Assembly: GCA_003175915.1 (NCBI GenBank)
Contig: PSRH01000216.1
Coordinates: 1 to 40,869 of the forward strand
Direction of reading: 5' to 3'
Length of the DNA: 40,869 nt
Source: Candidatus Melainabacteria bacterium
GTDB taxonomy: Bacteria > Cyanobacteriota > Vampirovibrionia > Obscuribacterales > Obscuribacteraceae
Below are positions 8,108 through 15,540 of the stretch, piece by piece (position 1 is the stretch's first letter; each line of letters begins with the position of its first letter). Both the position numbers and the translations under genes were made by a program. The notes below the pieces were generated by a model. The model searched no databases. It worked only from the letters and a program-made list of their open reading frames with translations, and had not been told where the DNA came from.

Positions 8108-8927
8108 AGAACGCTTCAAGCAACTAGGAAAGTTAGGGAAAAAGGCATTCATACCGTTCACGCTCTTGGGTTGGCCGAATAGAGAAGAGTCGCTCAAGAT
8201 GATCAAAGAAATGATCGAGTGTGAAGCTTCTGCACTTGAATTGGGAATTGCGTTTAGTGACCCAGTAGCTGACGGACCAGTAATTCAGAAGGCGGCCTAT
8301 GAAACCATTGCATCTGGGTTTTCCGTGCACGACGCATTTGAGCTCATAACGGAAGTGCGTAAATTAGATGGGTCCATACCGATCGGCATTCTTGTGTACT
8401 TCAATACTGTATTGGCGAAAGGGATAGGGTCGTTCTTTTCCTTGGCCAAAGAGTCAGGTGTCGATGGTATTTTGATTGCCGATTTACCAGCAGAAAACGC
8501 TCAGGAAGTTCTACCTGCCGCGGAAACCAATGGCATCGACTTGATCTTTCTTGTGTCACCAGTGACGACACCAAATAGACTGGACATAATTCTCTCACGG
8601 GCAAGTGGATTTCTGTATCTTGTCTCTCGTTTGGGTGTTACCGGTACTATGGAGCGCTCGACGGCAAAGGATCTGGAGTTGCGAGCTTTAGTGGACAAAA
8701 TACGGAAGCGGTCTCGTGTTCCAGTTTGCGCTGGTTTTGGCATTTCCAGTCAGGCTGATGCGGAAAGAATGTTCGAAATTGGAGTTGATGGTGTGATTAC
8801 TGGTTCCCGTGTCATTCAATTGGCACAATCATCTTCCTCTTGCTCATCAGGAGTCTTGAAACAATACTTCAAAGAGATGGTCGGGGCATCTGCAAGAAGC
8901 AATCGCTACGAACACTGCGACTCATAG
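8091..8927 (+). CDS. trpA: Tryptophan synthase alpha chain
   Basis: Cleaves indole-3-glycerol phosphate to indole and glyceraldehyde 3-phosphate; last gene of the operon. The catalytic residues are in place: Glu50 in [11 protein letters not shown] and Asp61 in [16 protein letters not shown] and [10 protein letters not shown] are also typical. The N-terminal loop reads [11 protein letters not shown] where most TrpA have FIPFITAGDP, a noticeable variation beside the active site. The start overlaps trpB by 17 nt. No strong intrinsic terminator follows; the 124 nt after it is AT-rich and holds only a weak CCGACA/TGTCGG inverted repeat with a long loop. Confidence 0.95.
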   Translation: MSRRYEERFKQLGKLGKKAFIPFTLLGWPNREESLKMIKEMIECEASALELGIAFSDPVADGPVIQKAAYETIASGFSVHDAFELITEVRKLDGSIPIGILVYFNTVLAKGIGSFFSLAKESGVDGILIADLPAENAQEVLPAAETNGIDLIFLVSPVTTPNRLDIILSRASGFLYLVSRLGVTGTMERSTAKDLELRALVDKIRKRSRVPVCAGFGISSQADAERMFEIGVDGVITGSRVIQLAQSSSSCSSGVLKQYFKEMVGASARSNRYEHCDS

Positions 8928-9051
8928 ACAGCGGAACTGTAGGACGATATCTCGGGTTAAGTCTAATAAAGCCGACAAAATATTTATCTAAGTGATATAA
9001 CTAATGTCGGAATCGATATACGAGTAGAAGTCAACTATTTCAAGTAGAGTT

Positions 9052-9504
9052 GTGGACCAGGGGATTCCTACAGCAAACAAACAAGTGTTGGCTGCAGTCA
9101 TAGCTGAAGCCAGGCATGATCTTAGCTCGTTGATTAGGAACGACTCAGTCAAGATCACCTATGTACACAAGTTCGATGATGCAGTCAATTTATTGCTTTC
9201 CGTGAATTATGATTTAATCATCTGCGGAGTTCATTTCGACGATTCACGGTCGTTAGAACTCTTACAGCGAGTAAAACAGATAGACAAAAATCGCGATATC
9301 CCGTTTGTCATGTTGAGGATGAGTTCCAACCCGATTGGCGAAGCCATGAGTGGGAGCATTCAGTTAGCTGTGCGAGAACTAGGTGGAACTGATTACTTTG
9401 ATCTTTCGGAATCAGTAGTGAATATCGATCAAATGAAGATTCATTTCTCTCAGGTTCTCCAATCACTAATTGAGGCTCAACCGAAATCGTTGTCCTCACG
9501 ATAG
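9052..9504 (+). CDS. Receiver-like protein lacking the phosphoacceptor Asp
   Basis: A single-domain protein of 150 residues resembling a response-regulator receiver: FDDAVNLLLSVNYDLIICGVHF, then SLELLQRVKQIDKNRDIPFVML follow the CheY strand-helix order. The phosphoacceptor Asp that should close the DLILLD-type strand is a Gly (DLIICG). No Lys of the KP motif is seen after the GGTDYF segment. It therefore looks like a pseudo-receiver that could not be phosphorylated the normal way. The start is a GTG; a poor GTAGAG lies upstream. It stands alone between the trp operon and the stress cluster, followed by a small hairpin with a T-run. Function unknown. Confidence 0.6.
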   Translation: MDQGIPTANKQVLAAVIAEARHDLSSLIRNDSVKITYVHKFDDAVNLLLSVNYDLIICGVHFDDSRSLELLQRVKQIDKNRDIPFVMLRMSSNPIGEAMSGSIQLAVRELGGTDYFDLSESVVNIDQMKIHFSQVLQSLIEAQPKSLSSR

Positions 9505-9526
9505 TTTCTGACCAGGAAATACGGTT

Positions 9527-9543
9527 GACGCTTTTGCGTTTTT
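9527..9543 (+). terminator. Possible short intrinsic terminator
   Basis: GACGC-TTTT-GCGTT followed by TTT, just after the pseudo-receiver stop. The stem is only five pairs. A wider CCAGG/CCTGG pair (9512-9516 and 9548-9552) encloses it. Confidence 0.4.
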
Positions 9544-9667
9544 CATGACCTGGATTGTGCGGCAGTTAAGCACTTATGACTTACATGCAATGGAACGACG
9601 GGGGGTTTGCATCGTCCTCATCTATGTACCGCATGTTTCCGATGCGACGAACGGAGGTAGGAGAATT

Positions 9668-10102
9668 ATGCAATCACCGAGCCATTGCGCCGATAAACTA
9701 AACGGATTACTTAAGGGTGAAATTGCGGCAGTGGAAACTTATGAACAAGCTCTAGAGAAAATAACGAATCCCGATATTCGCCTTGAGTTGGAAGACGTTC
9801 AGCAATGCCACGCTGATCGGGCCGGTTTGTTAACACGAACGGTCGCCAGCATGGGCAAAGAGCCCACTCAAGGAGGAGGACCGTGGGGCGCGTTTGCTAA
9901 ATTGATCGAAGGTGGGGCTAAAGTATTTGGTGAGAAAGCGGCAATAGGCGTTTTAGAAGAAGGCGAGGACAAAGGGTTGGCAGATTATCGCAAACTTCAG
10001 GAGGATTCTGACCCGATCATTCATTCTATCGTCAAAGAGTTGTTACCCAGACAAGAAGAGACGCATGCAAAAATGAGTAGTCTTAAGCAGAGACTACATT
10101 GA
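9668..10102 (+). CDS. DUF2383/PA2169-type four-helix-bundle protein
   Basis: Predicted ferritin-like four-helix protein of 144 residues. LNGLLKGEIAAVETYEQAL at the N-terminus and a final helix with QEETHAKMSSLKQRL match the PA2169/DUF2383 group, whose members appear in stress-gene clusters. A glycine-rich turn (GGGPWGAFAKLIEGGAK) lies mid-protein. I chose the ATG at 9668 because CGGAGGTAGGAG lies just upstream; the ORF track extends to 9545 through 41 residues without family similarity. It is convergent with the next gene, with a strong hairpin between them. Biochemical role is unproven for the family. Confidence 0.8.
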   Translation: MQSPSHCADKLNGLLKGEIAAVETYEQALEKITNPDIRLELEDVQQCHADRAGLLTRTVASMGKEPTQGGGPWGAFAKLIEGGAKVFGEKAAIGVLEEGEDKGLADYRKLQEDSDPIIHSIVKELLPRQEETHAKMSSLKQRLH

Positions 10103-10198
10103 AAGTCGCTTGATCTAATGGCGGATCGTAGACTGATTATTTTGAGCTTTCAGCTGCTCAGTGTCGATGTCATTCTAATTCAATTACGGAATAAGAGC

Positions 10199-10229
10199 GC
10201 TAGGGGTGGCCTTTTTTGCCACCCCTAGC
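10199..10229. terminator. Perfect 12-bp hairpin between convergent genes
   Basis: GCTAGGGGTGGC and GCCACCCCTAGC form a perfect 12-pair stem around a CTTTTTT loop. It lies 97 nt after the DUF2383 gene and 15 nt beyond the stop of the facing gene. There is no trailing T-run on either strand, so it may terminate poorly by the intrinsic route or act as an mRNA 3'-end stabiliser for both transcripts. Confidence 0.6.
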
Positions 10230-10243
10230 TAAGGAAAGTATTG

Positions 10244-10771
10244 TTACCGCTGTGTTTTTACCTTTTGTTCTCCGGTCTTCTTTATGTCTGTTGCGCCGTT
10301 GTCTTTGAAAATATCCTCTACCCGTTTGGCTGACTGGCTGTCCTCCGTGTGAACCGACAAAAGAATATTGCCGTCACGCAGTTTACCTTCATATTGTTTG
10401 GCTTCGTACTCGGGGAGCCCCAAGCCAACGAGCGCTCCTACGACGCCGCCAACGCTACCGCCGACAGCAGCGCCACTGAGGAGCGCCATTATTGGACCTG
10501 CGGCAATAAACGGCCCCAGACCCGGAACTGCCAGCGCTCCGATGCCTGCTAGCCAACCGAGAGCGCCACCAAGTACAGCTCCTACACTGACACCTGTTGT
10601 AACTCCCTCAGGTCCTTTGCTATGCGTTTCATGACCCAGATCGCGGCTCATATTTTTATTCGGAAGTAACATAGAGACGTCATCTGCATTGAACTGTGCT
10701 GCTCTTAGCGCTTCGACGATCCGATCCGCTTGTTCTTCCGTATGAACGATACAAATAACTGCTTGCTTCAT
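10244..10771 (-). CDS. Glycine-rich general stress protein (17M/DUF1269-like)
   Basis: A 175-residue protein with an N-terminal alpha/beta segment (MKQAVICIVHTEEQADRIVEAL) resembling the general-stress-protein 17M domain, then a long Gly/Ala-rich hydrophobic stretch (VGAVLGGALGWLAGIGAL to VGALVGLGLP) and a charged C-terminal segment (ILLSVHTEDSQSAKRVEDIF). The glycine-zipper hairpin suggests membrane association. The start at 10771 has an AAAGGAG site; the ORF track begins 7 codons upstream. It lies 36 nt downstream of the BON gene on the same strand, so it may be cotranscribed with it. The molecular function is unknown; such proteins are found beside CsbD and BON genes. Confidence 0.75.
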   Translation of the reverse strand: MKQAVICIVHTEEQADRIVEALRAAQFNADDVSMLLPNKNMSRDLGHETHSKGPEGVTTGVSVGAVLGGALGWLAGIGALAVPGLGPFIAAGPIMALLSGAAVGGSVGGVVGALVGLGLPEYEAKQYEGKLRDGNILLSVHTEDSQSAKRVEDIFKDNGATDIKKTGEQKVKTQR

Positions 10772-10807
10772 AAAAACTCCTTTGAGTATCAATTGAGATC
10801 CATCCGA

Positions 10808-11182
10808 CTATTTACCTTCTTTGACTTGCAACTCGTTCTTGTAGTTGCTGCCAAAGCAGTGGTTCGCCAGTGCATCGATAATTTGTTTTTCACGTGAATT
10901 ATCAACGGGACCTCGCAGGAATACCTGACCTTGCTCGCTGACGATTTTTATGTTCTGCGCGTTAACGGATAAGCCCTTTTCCTTCATGAGAGCGCGGCGC
11001 ATCTCAGCTGTTTGTTCCACTTGCGATTTTTCGTTAGATTGATCTTGGGCCGTCGGTGCATTCCGATAGTCGGCATTTTGCTTGGTGTTGTCTGCATCTA
11101 TTACTCGATCCGCAAGTGCACGCGGTATGAAGCAAGTTACGGTAACAAGTGCACACAATATTCCTGTGGTTTTACTACGCAT
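10808..11182 (-). CDS. Exported BON-domain protein
   Basis: A 124-residue exported protein. The start (MRSKTTGILCALVTVTCF) has a GGAGGAAC ribosome site and gives a signal peptide with likely cleavage after ALA near residue 25. A Gln/Asn/Glu-rich linker follows, and then one BON domain: LSVNAQNIKIVSEQGQVFLRGPVDNSREKQIIDALA. BON domains bind phospholipid or partner envelope proteins (as in OsmY), and such proteins are often stress-induced. The ORF track adds 19 residues upstream that have no support. It precedes the general-stress gene and is separated from csbD by a terminator-like hairpin. Confidence 0.82.
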   Translation of the reverse strand: MRSKTTGILCALVTVTCFIPRALADRVIDADNTKQNADYRNAPTAQDQSNEKSQVEQTAEMRRALMKEKGLSVNAQNIKIVSEQGQVFLRGPVDNSREKQIIDALANHCFGSNYKNELQVKEGK

Positions 11183-11211
11183 TAGTTGTTCCTCCAAATG
11201 GGATAAGCCTG

Positions 11212-11243
11212 AAAAGCGGATCGTGTTTTCACGATCCACTTTT
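11212..11243 (-). terminator. Intrinsic terminator after the CsbD gene
   Basis: GGATCGTG-TTTT-CACGATCC is a perfect 8-pair stem, extended by AAAAG/CTTTT across one mismatch. Read on the minus strand, the right arm ends in CTTTTC. It lies 37 nt beyond the csbD-like stop and upstream of the BON gene. Confidence 0.6.
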
Positions 11244-11280
11244 CAAATGTTGCTGCATACGGAATTAGAGCTGTTCTTGC

Positions 11281-11478
11281 TCAGCACGTCCTACAAAATT
11301 CGTCCAATTCCTTCTCTGCCTTTTCTTTGGCGTAACCGTATCGCTCTTGGAGCTTTCCTGATAATTGATCTCGTTTCCCTTCGATGACTTTCAAATCATC
11401 ATCGGTAAGTTTGCCCCACTTCTCTTTGATCTTTCCTTTAAGGTGTGTCCAATCGCCCTGTAATTGATCTTTATTCAT
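11281..11478 (-). CDS. CsbD family stress protein
   Basis: A 65-residue hydrophilic protein opening with MNKDQLQGDWTHLKGKIKEKWG and continuing KLTDDDLKVIEGKRDQLSGKLQERYG, the CsbD consensus along its whole length. In other bacteria these proteins are induced by general stress (sigma-B in Bacillus; YjbJ in E. coli); the molecular role is not known. A CAGGAGACG site lies 7 nt upstream of the ATG. It ends in FCRTC, two cysteines unusual for this otherwise charged family. A terminator-like hairpin follows. Confidence 0.9.
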   Translation of the reverse strand: MNKDQLQGDWTHLKGKIKEKWGKLTDDDLKVIEGKRDQLSGKLQERYGYAKEKAEKELDEFCRTC

Positions 11479-11599
11479 AGACTCGTCTCCTGTTACTCAC
11501 TCTTTGAACTAATACCTCAATCTCAGACGTGACTTTGGTTTTTGGGGTTCCAGTTCTTGGCTGCCGCGCTGATGAGCTGATTTTGTGGACGCTAAGGTT

Positions 11600-12109
11600 T
11601 CACTGTTTCTTGTTATTACTCGGCCCCATGACTTCAAGCTGTTCTCGCTCTCTGGTCGAAAGTCCATTTTGAATTTTGATCATCAAATTCTCCTGCTGCA
11701 GCTTCCAGTAGAGATCGAAGGCCAAATAGATGAGAGCGAATGCGCTTTCGCCCGCTAGAAACGCTTTGTCGCGCCAACCAGCGAACGCAGCCATAGCAAG
11801 GAGAGCGAAAGGTAGACCTTTGTTTACTGATGGCAATTCGGCTAGTTTAGCTGCGCCGGCGTCAAAACGATCGGACCAGGTTCGCAAATTGGGAAAGATT
11901 TTCTCCAGAATGTCATGCGTTACTTGGTCGTTGTTGTGTTCGATGATGAGCGAGCGACGAGACCTTCGAACGCTTTTTATTTCCGGTGATAGCTTGAGAT
12001 CTGTGATGAGTGTCTTAAGGTCCACTTCGCTTACCTCATTAGGTAGTGAAAGACGCAAGCGTCCGGGAATTTTGTGGGCGATAGTTGGGGAGCGGGATGC
12101 CCTCGACAT
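11600..12109 (-). CDS. HMA_2-like protein with C-terminal membrane segments
   Basis: 169 residues. The N-terminal part (HKIPGRLRLSLPN, then LKLSPEIKSVRRSRRSLIIEH) looks like the heavy-metal-associated-type ferredoxin fold called HMA_2, which lacks the CxxC metal site. Two hydrophobic segments follow (GLPFALLAMAAFAGW and GESAFALIYLAFDLYW), then a basic, polar tail. Similar domains occur at the front of P-type ATPases, but none is encoded nearby. The start at 12109 has GGGAGG 10 nt upstream; the ORF track's start at 12175 has no such support. It may serve as a small membrane adaptor; function is unknown. Confidence 0.65.
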   Translation of the reverse strand: MSRASRSPTIAHKIPGRLRLSLPNEVSEVDLKTLITDLKLSPEIKSVRRSRRSLIIEHNNDQVTHDILEKIFPNLRTWSDRFDAGAAKLAELPSVNKGLPFALLAMAAFAGWRDKAFLAGESAFALIYLAFDLYWKLQQENLMIKIQNGLSTREREQLEVMGPSNNKKQ

Positions 12110-12565
12110 TTGCAATTCCTCCCTTTCAAACATTGGACACAATGCACTAGACTCAACCGGCCTGGAAAAGTTCAAAGATCCCAGAAATGTCGAGCTCTAA
12201 ATTTTATAGAATAATCCCGGAACCTTTTCTTTTGTTTTCGCATCGTTGTGAACAATGAGAGGCACTACCCAAACTGCAAAGCGAGGAGTGGTGTCTCTCA
12301 GCTTTTCTGTGCTCCAAACCTGTTGACCTCGAAAGAAGTACGGCAGCGAATTACTAAAACTTGGAAGACAAGAGAATTTCAGGTCAGGAAAACGGCCAGA
12401 GAAATGGGCTCGGCAGAATGGGCTGCCAATCATTGAGCTTCCGCTCTGAACAAAGAAGCGATTGAAAATGGCAGCCTGATCCAAGCGCAACCTTCGGAAC
12501 AACTCTTTGTAATCGGGCGTCCAGGTTTTGACCGGCAACTATGAAACTATCTGAGGAGAATATAT
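12110..12565. other. Gap without a convincing gene
   Basis: This divergent intergenic region separates the minus-strand stress genes from the plus-strand ones. ORFs on both strands (12197-12538 minus; 12248-12436 plus) overlap each other, lack ribosome-binding sites and show no recognisable protein. It presumably holds promoters for both directions, but I could not pick a convincing -35/-10 pair. An AGGAG site for the next gene lies at its right end. Confidence 0.5.
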
Positions 12566-12847
12566 ATGAGAACACGATTAAGCGTTGGTATTGCCATGGC
12601 TGCGATCGCTATTTCCGGGTCCAATCCCAGTTTGGCGGATGAGATAAGGAGTACCACAACCCGGATGGAAAATGCGCCAACAACCGAAGTACATCATACA
12701 AGCGTCACTAGTGGTAATGGTTCTGCATCCGTTTCACATACCCAGACAAGAATGGGTACTGAGCCAAGAGTCCAATCGCAATATACCAGAGTAAAAGAGG
12801 GCCACCACACAACCAAATCTTCTACGACACAAGTAAACAGCTATTGA
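12566..12847 (+). CDS. Small secreted Thr/Ser/His-rich protein
   Basis: A 93-residue protein with a clear signal peptide (MRTRLSVGIAMAAIAISGSN, probable cleavage after SLA near residue 24). The mature part is polar, rich in Thr, Ser and His, with several TT/HH pairs (TTEVHHTSVT, EGHHTTKSSTT), no cysteine and no predicted fold. A GAGGAG site precedes the ATG. I do not recognise the family. The histidines could bind metal, but this is speculation. It sits at the head of the plus-strand half of the stress cluster, 128 nt before the hemerythrin gene. Confidence 0.65.
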   Translation: MRTRLSVGIAMAAIAISGSNPSLADEIRSTTTRMENAPTTEVHHTSVTSGNGSASVSHTQTRMGTEPRVQSQYTRVKEGHHTTKSSTTQVNSY

Positions 12848-12975
12848 AATGCTGCTCAGATTAATCGATGCTGGTATTCATCGGCAGCGATTGTCAGGAA
12901 TTAATGGTTGGGAACTCAGGTTCGCTTATTCAGTAAAAACGCATAGGCGACGTTTCCACGTGCGGAGGTGCTCTA

Positions 12976-13644
12976 ATGGAATCGATAGTCGATGTCGTTA
13001 ACAGGTTTCTAGGTCAAGAGGTCATTTCACTTCTCGAGAAGGCCACCAAGGCTACCGATGTTCTAAAGGCAGACCATAGAAAAGTCGAAGCTCTTTTCGA
13101 GCAGTTTACAAAGGCTAGCGGGGCAGACAAACAAGTTCTGCTGGAATCGATTCTAAAAGAATTGCGTGTTCACACAACCGTAGAAGAAGAACTAGTCTAT
13201 CCAATCCTTGCGCAGCAAGATGCAGATTTGGCCGCCGAAGCAAAGGAAGAGCATCATATCGTCAAACTTTTGATGGAAGAGCTGGCTAGCCTTTCTGCCA
13301 ATTCACCATTGGAAGAGCCGAAAGTCAAAGTTTTGAGTGAAATCGTAAAGGCTCACGTTAAAGAAGAAGAACATACGATCTTTCCTGCTTTGAGAAAGAC
13401 CGGTGTGGATCTGGATGACCTGGGTATGCGTATCAAAGATCGCAGGGGCGAGCTAATGATGAGAAGCAAAGCCACCACCATTAGGCAGGCTAAATCGGCA
13501 AATAACTCCGTAAAATCGAAGAAAATGAAAGGGAACGGAGCTGTGCCAAAGCGGGCTCGAACAAACAAAGAGCCTGGTGGTGCGAAGCGTCGTGCGGTGC
13601 GCCAAGATACTCGGAGCAAGAAGAGAGCTCAAAAACGATCATAA
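12976..13644 (+). CDS. Hemerythrin HHE-domain protein with lysine/arginine-rich tail
   Basis: 222 residues. The first 150 form a hemerythrin-like four-helix domain, with a candidate di-iron ligand set of His34 (LKADHRKVE), His66 and Glu70 (RVHTTVEEE), His93/His94 (KEEHHIVKL), His127 and Glu131/His133 (KAHVKEEEHTIFPAL). The last 60 residues are very basic (PKRARTNKEPGG, KRRAVRQDTRSKKRAQKRS), like a histone H1 tail, and probably disordered. HHE proteins bind O2, NO or iron or sense redox. The tail suggests nucleic-acid binding, an inference. A CGGAGGTG site precedes the ATG. It is followed 37 nt later by the aquaporin gene. Confidence 0.85.
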   Translation: MESIVDVVNRFLGQEVISLLEKATKATDVLKADHRKVEALFEQFTKASGADKQVLLESILKELRVHTTVEEELVYPILAQQDADLAAEAKEEHHIVKLLMEELASLSANSPLEEPKVKVLSEIVKAHVKEEEHTIFPALRKTGVDLDDLGMRIKDRRGELMMRSKATTIRQAKSANNSVKSKKMKGNGAVPKRARTNKEPGGAKRRAVRQDTRSKKRAQKRS

Positions 13645-13681
13645 TGAAGCGCTCTGCTCATAAATGGATTGCTAACTTACA

Positions 13682-14467
13682 ATGCGAAATCTACGTGTCT
13701 CCGGGCCTAGCAGGACTGGAAAACGACGATCGAGGCATCATGGAGACGACACGGATAAATCCGATTCGCCCAGATACTGGCAAATCTTGACGGCTGAACT
13801 GGTAGGCACTTTTTTCTTAACTCTCAGTGCAATATTGCCAGTTCATCAGGCAAGCTCTCCCGTCTCTCATTTAGAGAAAGCATTGCCCTCTGGGCTGGTT
13901 GTCTGCGCTCTAATACTAGCAATTGGTCCAACCTCAGGTGCCCACTTTAATCCTGCCGTCACTATGGCATTTTTCCTGCGGCAGGCGTTTTCTCTAAAGA
14001 AAGTGCCCTCATACATAACTGCTCAGATAATGGGCGCAGTACTGGCGGCGTCTCTGGCTGCCGGTCTGGCCCGAAACCGATTCCTCGTTGGGCAAACGCA
14101 TCCTCTTGTAGATCCAATCAGTGCTGTAGTAATTGAGGCTGTACTTACGACACTCCTCGTTCTAGTTATTTTAGGCACTGCAAATAACCACAGATTGGTT
14201 GGAAACAATGCGGCTTTGGCAGTTGGAGCTGCCATCTGTCTGAGCGGTATGATCGGCAGGGAAAGCGGCCCCTCCCTAAACCCTGCTCGCTCGTTAGGGC
14301 CAGCTATTGTAAGTGGGGATTTTGCTGATATATGGATTTATCTTCTCGGACCGCTGCTAGGTGTTGGCATCGCCGTAGTGCTTACAACAATCCTGGTGGC
14401 TCCCGCTAACGCTGACGAGGCTCAAGAGGCGCGAGGACGCGATCAGCGCCTGCCTGGAGACACTTGA
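13682..14467 (+). CDS. Aquaporin (MIP family channel)
   Basis: 261 residues, with six membrane segments and both pore loops: NPA at residue 90 (SGAHFNPAVTMAFF) and at 200 (GPSLNPARSLGPAI). The second NPA is followed by RS, giving the pore arginine. The H5 region (VVIEAVLTTLLVLVILG) looks like water-selective aquaporins rather than GlpF, since the extra Asp of glycerol channels after the second NPA is absent (NPARS, not NPARD). The N-terminus is a basic hydrophilic stretch of about 35 residues. It would let water, and perhaps small solutes or peroxide, cross the inner membrane. It fits an osmotic or oxidative stress cluster. Confidence 0.92.
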   Translation: MRNLRVSGPSRTGKRRSRHHGDDTDKSDSPRYWQILTAELVGTFFLTLSAILPVHQASSPVSHLEKALPSGLVVCALILAIGPTSGAHFNPAVTMAFFLRQAFSLKKVPSYITAQIMGAVLAASLAAGLARNRFLVGQTHPLVDPISAVVIEAVLTTLLVLVILGTANNHRLVGNNAALAVGAAICLSGMIGRESGPSLNPARSLGPAIVSGDFADIWIYLLGPLLGVGIAVVLTTILVAPANADEAQEARGRDQRLPGDT

Positions 14468-14672
14468 TATGTCGACTATGTCATACAACGGCCCATCCCG
14501 GCTTTTTAAACAACCTCAGCGACAAACGGCGAACTAAGAGGGCAAAGCGTTAGCCGTCCGACCTTTGCGAAAATGCACCGCCTTGCACGATGTCGACTGA
14601 ATTAGACGCAACTAAATTGACCTATCGACGTCGTCCTAGGCGGCAAGTAATCAATTGTGTGGAGGAGGAGCG

Positions 14673-14879
14673 ATGAATAGACAGAGAAAAACTGGCCTAG
14701 ATAGCTCTAAGAAGAAGCGTCCAGCAAATGCCTCTGAATGCAGAATCGGTACGGACCGATCACATGATGATCAACAAATGATTGCGGTTGATTCGATACG
14801 GGTAAATGTTTGCCATATCGACAGTTGCGGTGGGCCTGGTTGCCGTACACTGTGGAAGCCGCGAAAGCGTACGGCTTGA
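14673..14879 (+). CDS. Small basic cysteine-containing protein, unknown
   Basis: 68 residues. The start at 14673 has a strong GGAGGAGGAG site; the ORF track opens at a GTG inside that site. The N-terminal third is basic (RQRKTGLDSSKKKRP); the C-terminal part has VCHIDSCGGPGCRTLWKP, where three Cys and a His form a possible small metal knuckle. No family is recognised. Its good ribosome site and location in the stress cluster support it being real, but length leaves doubt. Confidence 0.5.
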   Translation: MNRQRKTGLDSSKKKRPANASECRIGTDRSHDDQQMIAVDSIRVNVCHIDSCGGPGCRTLWKPRKRTA

Positions 14880-14939
14880 GCCTGAATTACGCAGGGAACG
14901 AACGCGGAGCGAGGTTAGTAGAGGCCATGAGCCCTTGGT

Positions 14940-15089
14940 TTAGACCTCGACACGGCTGCCTGTGAGCAAATCATAAATGAACAACACGGCCGCAATTACC
15001 AAAAGCGCATGAATAAGGCTACCACCGACCTGAGTCGCGAAACCCAAAATCCACAGTAATAAAACTAGTCCGATTAAAGTACGTATCAT
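14940..15089 (-). CDS. Lmo0937-type small membrane protein
   Basis: 49 residues: MIRTLIGLVLLLWILGFATQ, then GGSLIHALLVIAAVLFIYDLL. Two membrane segments joined by a GG-S-L-IH turn match the widespread Lmo0937 family, common near CsbD and stress genes. The start has an AAGGAG site about 7 nt upstream. The ORF track extends 64 residues further upstream to 15281, but that stretch lacks similarity. Role unknown. Confidence 0.8.
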   Translation of the reverse strand: MIRTLIGLVLLLWILGFATQVGGSLIHALLVIAAVLFIYDLLTGSRVEV

Positions 15090-15333
15090 TTGATTTCTCC
15101 TTGTCTCACGAATAGGTTCGTAGACAATGAAAAGCCTCTTTAGTTCCTCCGGTTCAGGTATGGATCCTAGACTTTGGCCGTTTTGCTGAGCGCAATGTTT
15201 TCGAAACAGTTCAATCTGGTGCTTAGAAGATCGCCGCAATTTTGCTGGCAGTGATATGGGTGCGAACCTGGGTAAACGCAATGGTTCCCCGAAAGTATTT
15301 CACCAAAAATCGGAAGAATGGAGGTAGAAGACT

Positions 15334-15540
15334 TCATTGGTATGGAGGTAAAAATTTTGCTTCCCTGGCGAATTGAAGTTCTTGGACGGCCCTGTATATC
15401 TCCTCAGCTCGACTAGTATGTCCGTGCTTATGGTAAAGAGTGGCAATGACCCTCAGCTCGTGTTCGCTTCGATCAAGGGCTTCTTGGAGAAATCTAGAGC
15501 TCTGAAGGTAAGTTGCTTTCTGAGTCAACGGATCATTCAT
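15334..15540 (-). CDS. Small TPR-like protein, unknown
   Basis: 68 residues, helical. LRVIATLYHKHGHTSRAEEIYRAVQ has the spacing of one tetratricopeptide unit (Y, A, G-A-E-Y positions). It may be a fragment of a TPR scaffold or a free single-repeat adaptor. The ribosome site is weak (GAGAATAATTGCT before ATG). No neighbour clarifies its role. Confidence 0.45.
   Translation of the reverse strand: MNDPLTQKATYLQSSRFLQEALDRSEHELRVIATLYHKHGHTSRAEEIYRAVQELQFAREAKFLPPYQ

Noticed and set aside
8928-9051. CCGACA/TGTCGG inverted repeat after trpA considered as a terminator
   Set aside because: The loop is about 27 nt and no T-run follows.
12197-12538. Minus-strand ORF of 113 aa in the stress cluster gap
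   Set aside because: It begins at a TTG without a ribosome site, overlaps a plus-strand ORF, and resembles no protein family.
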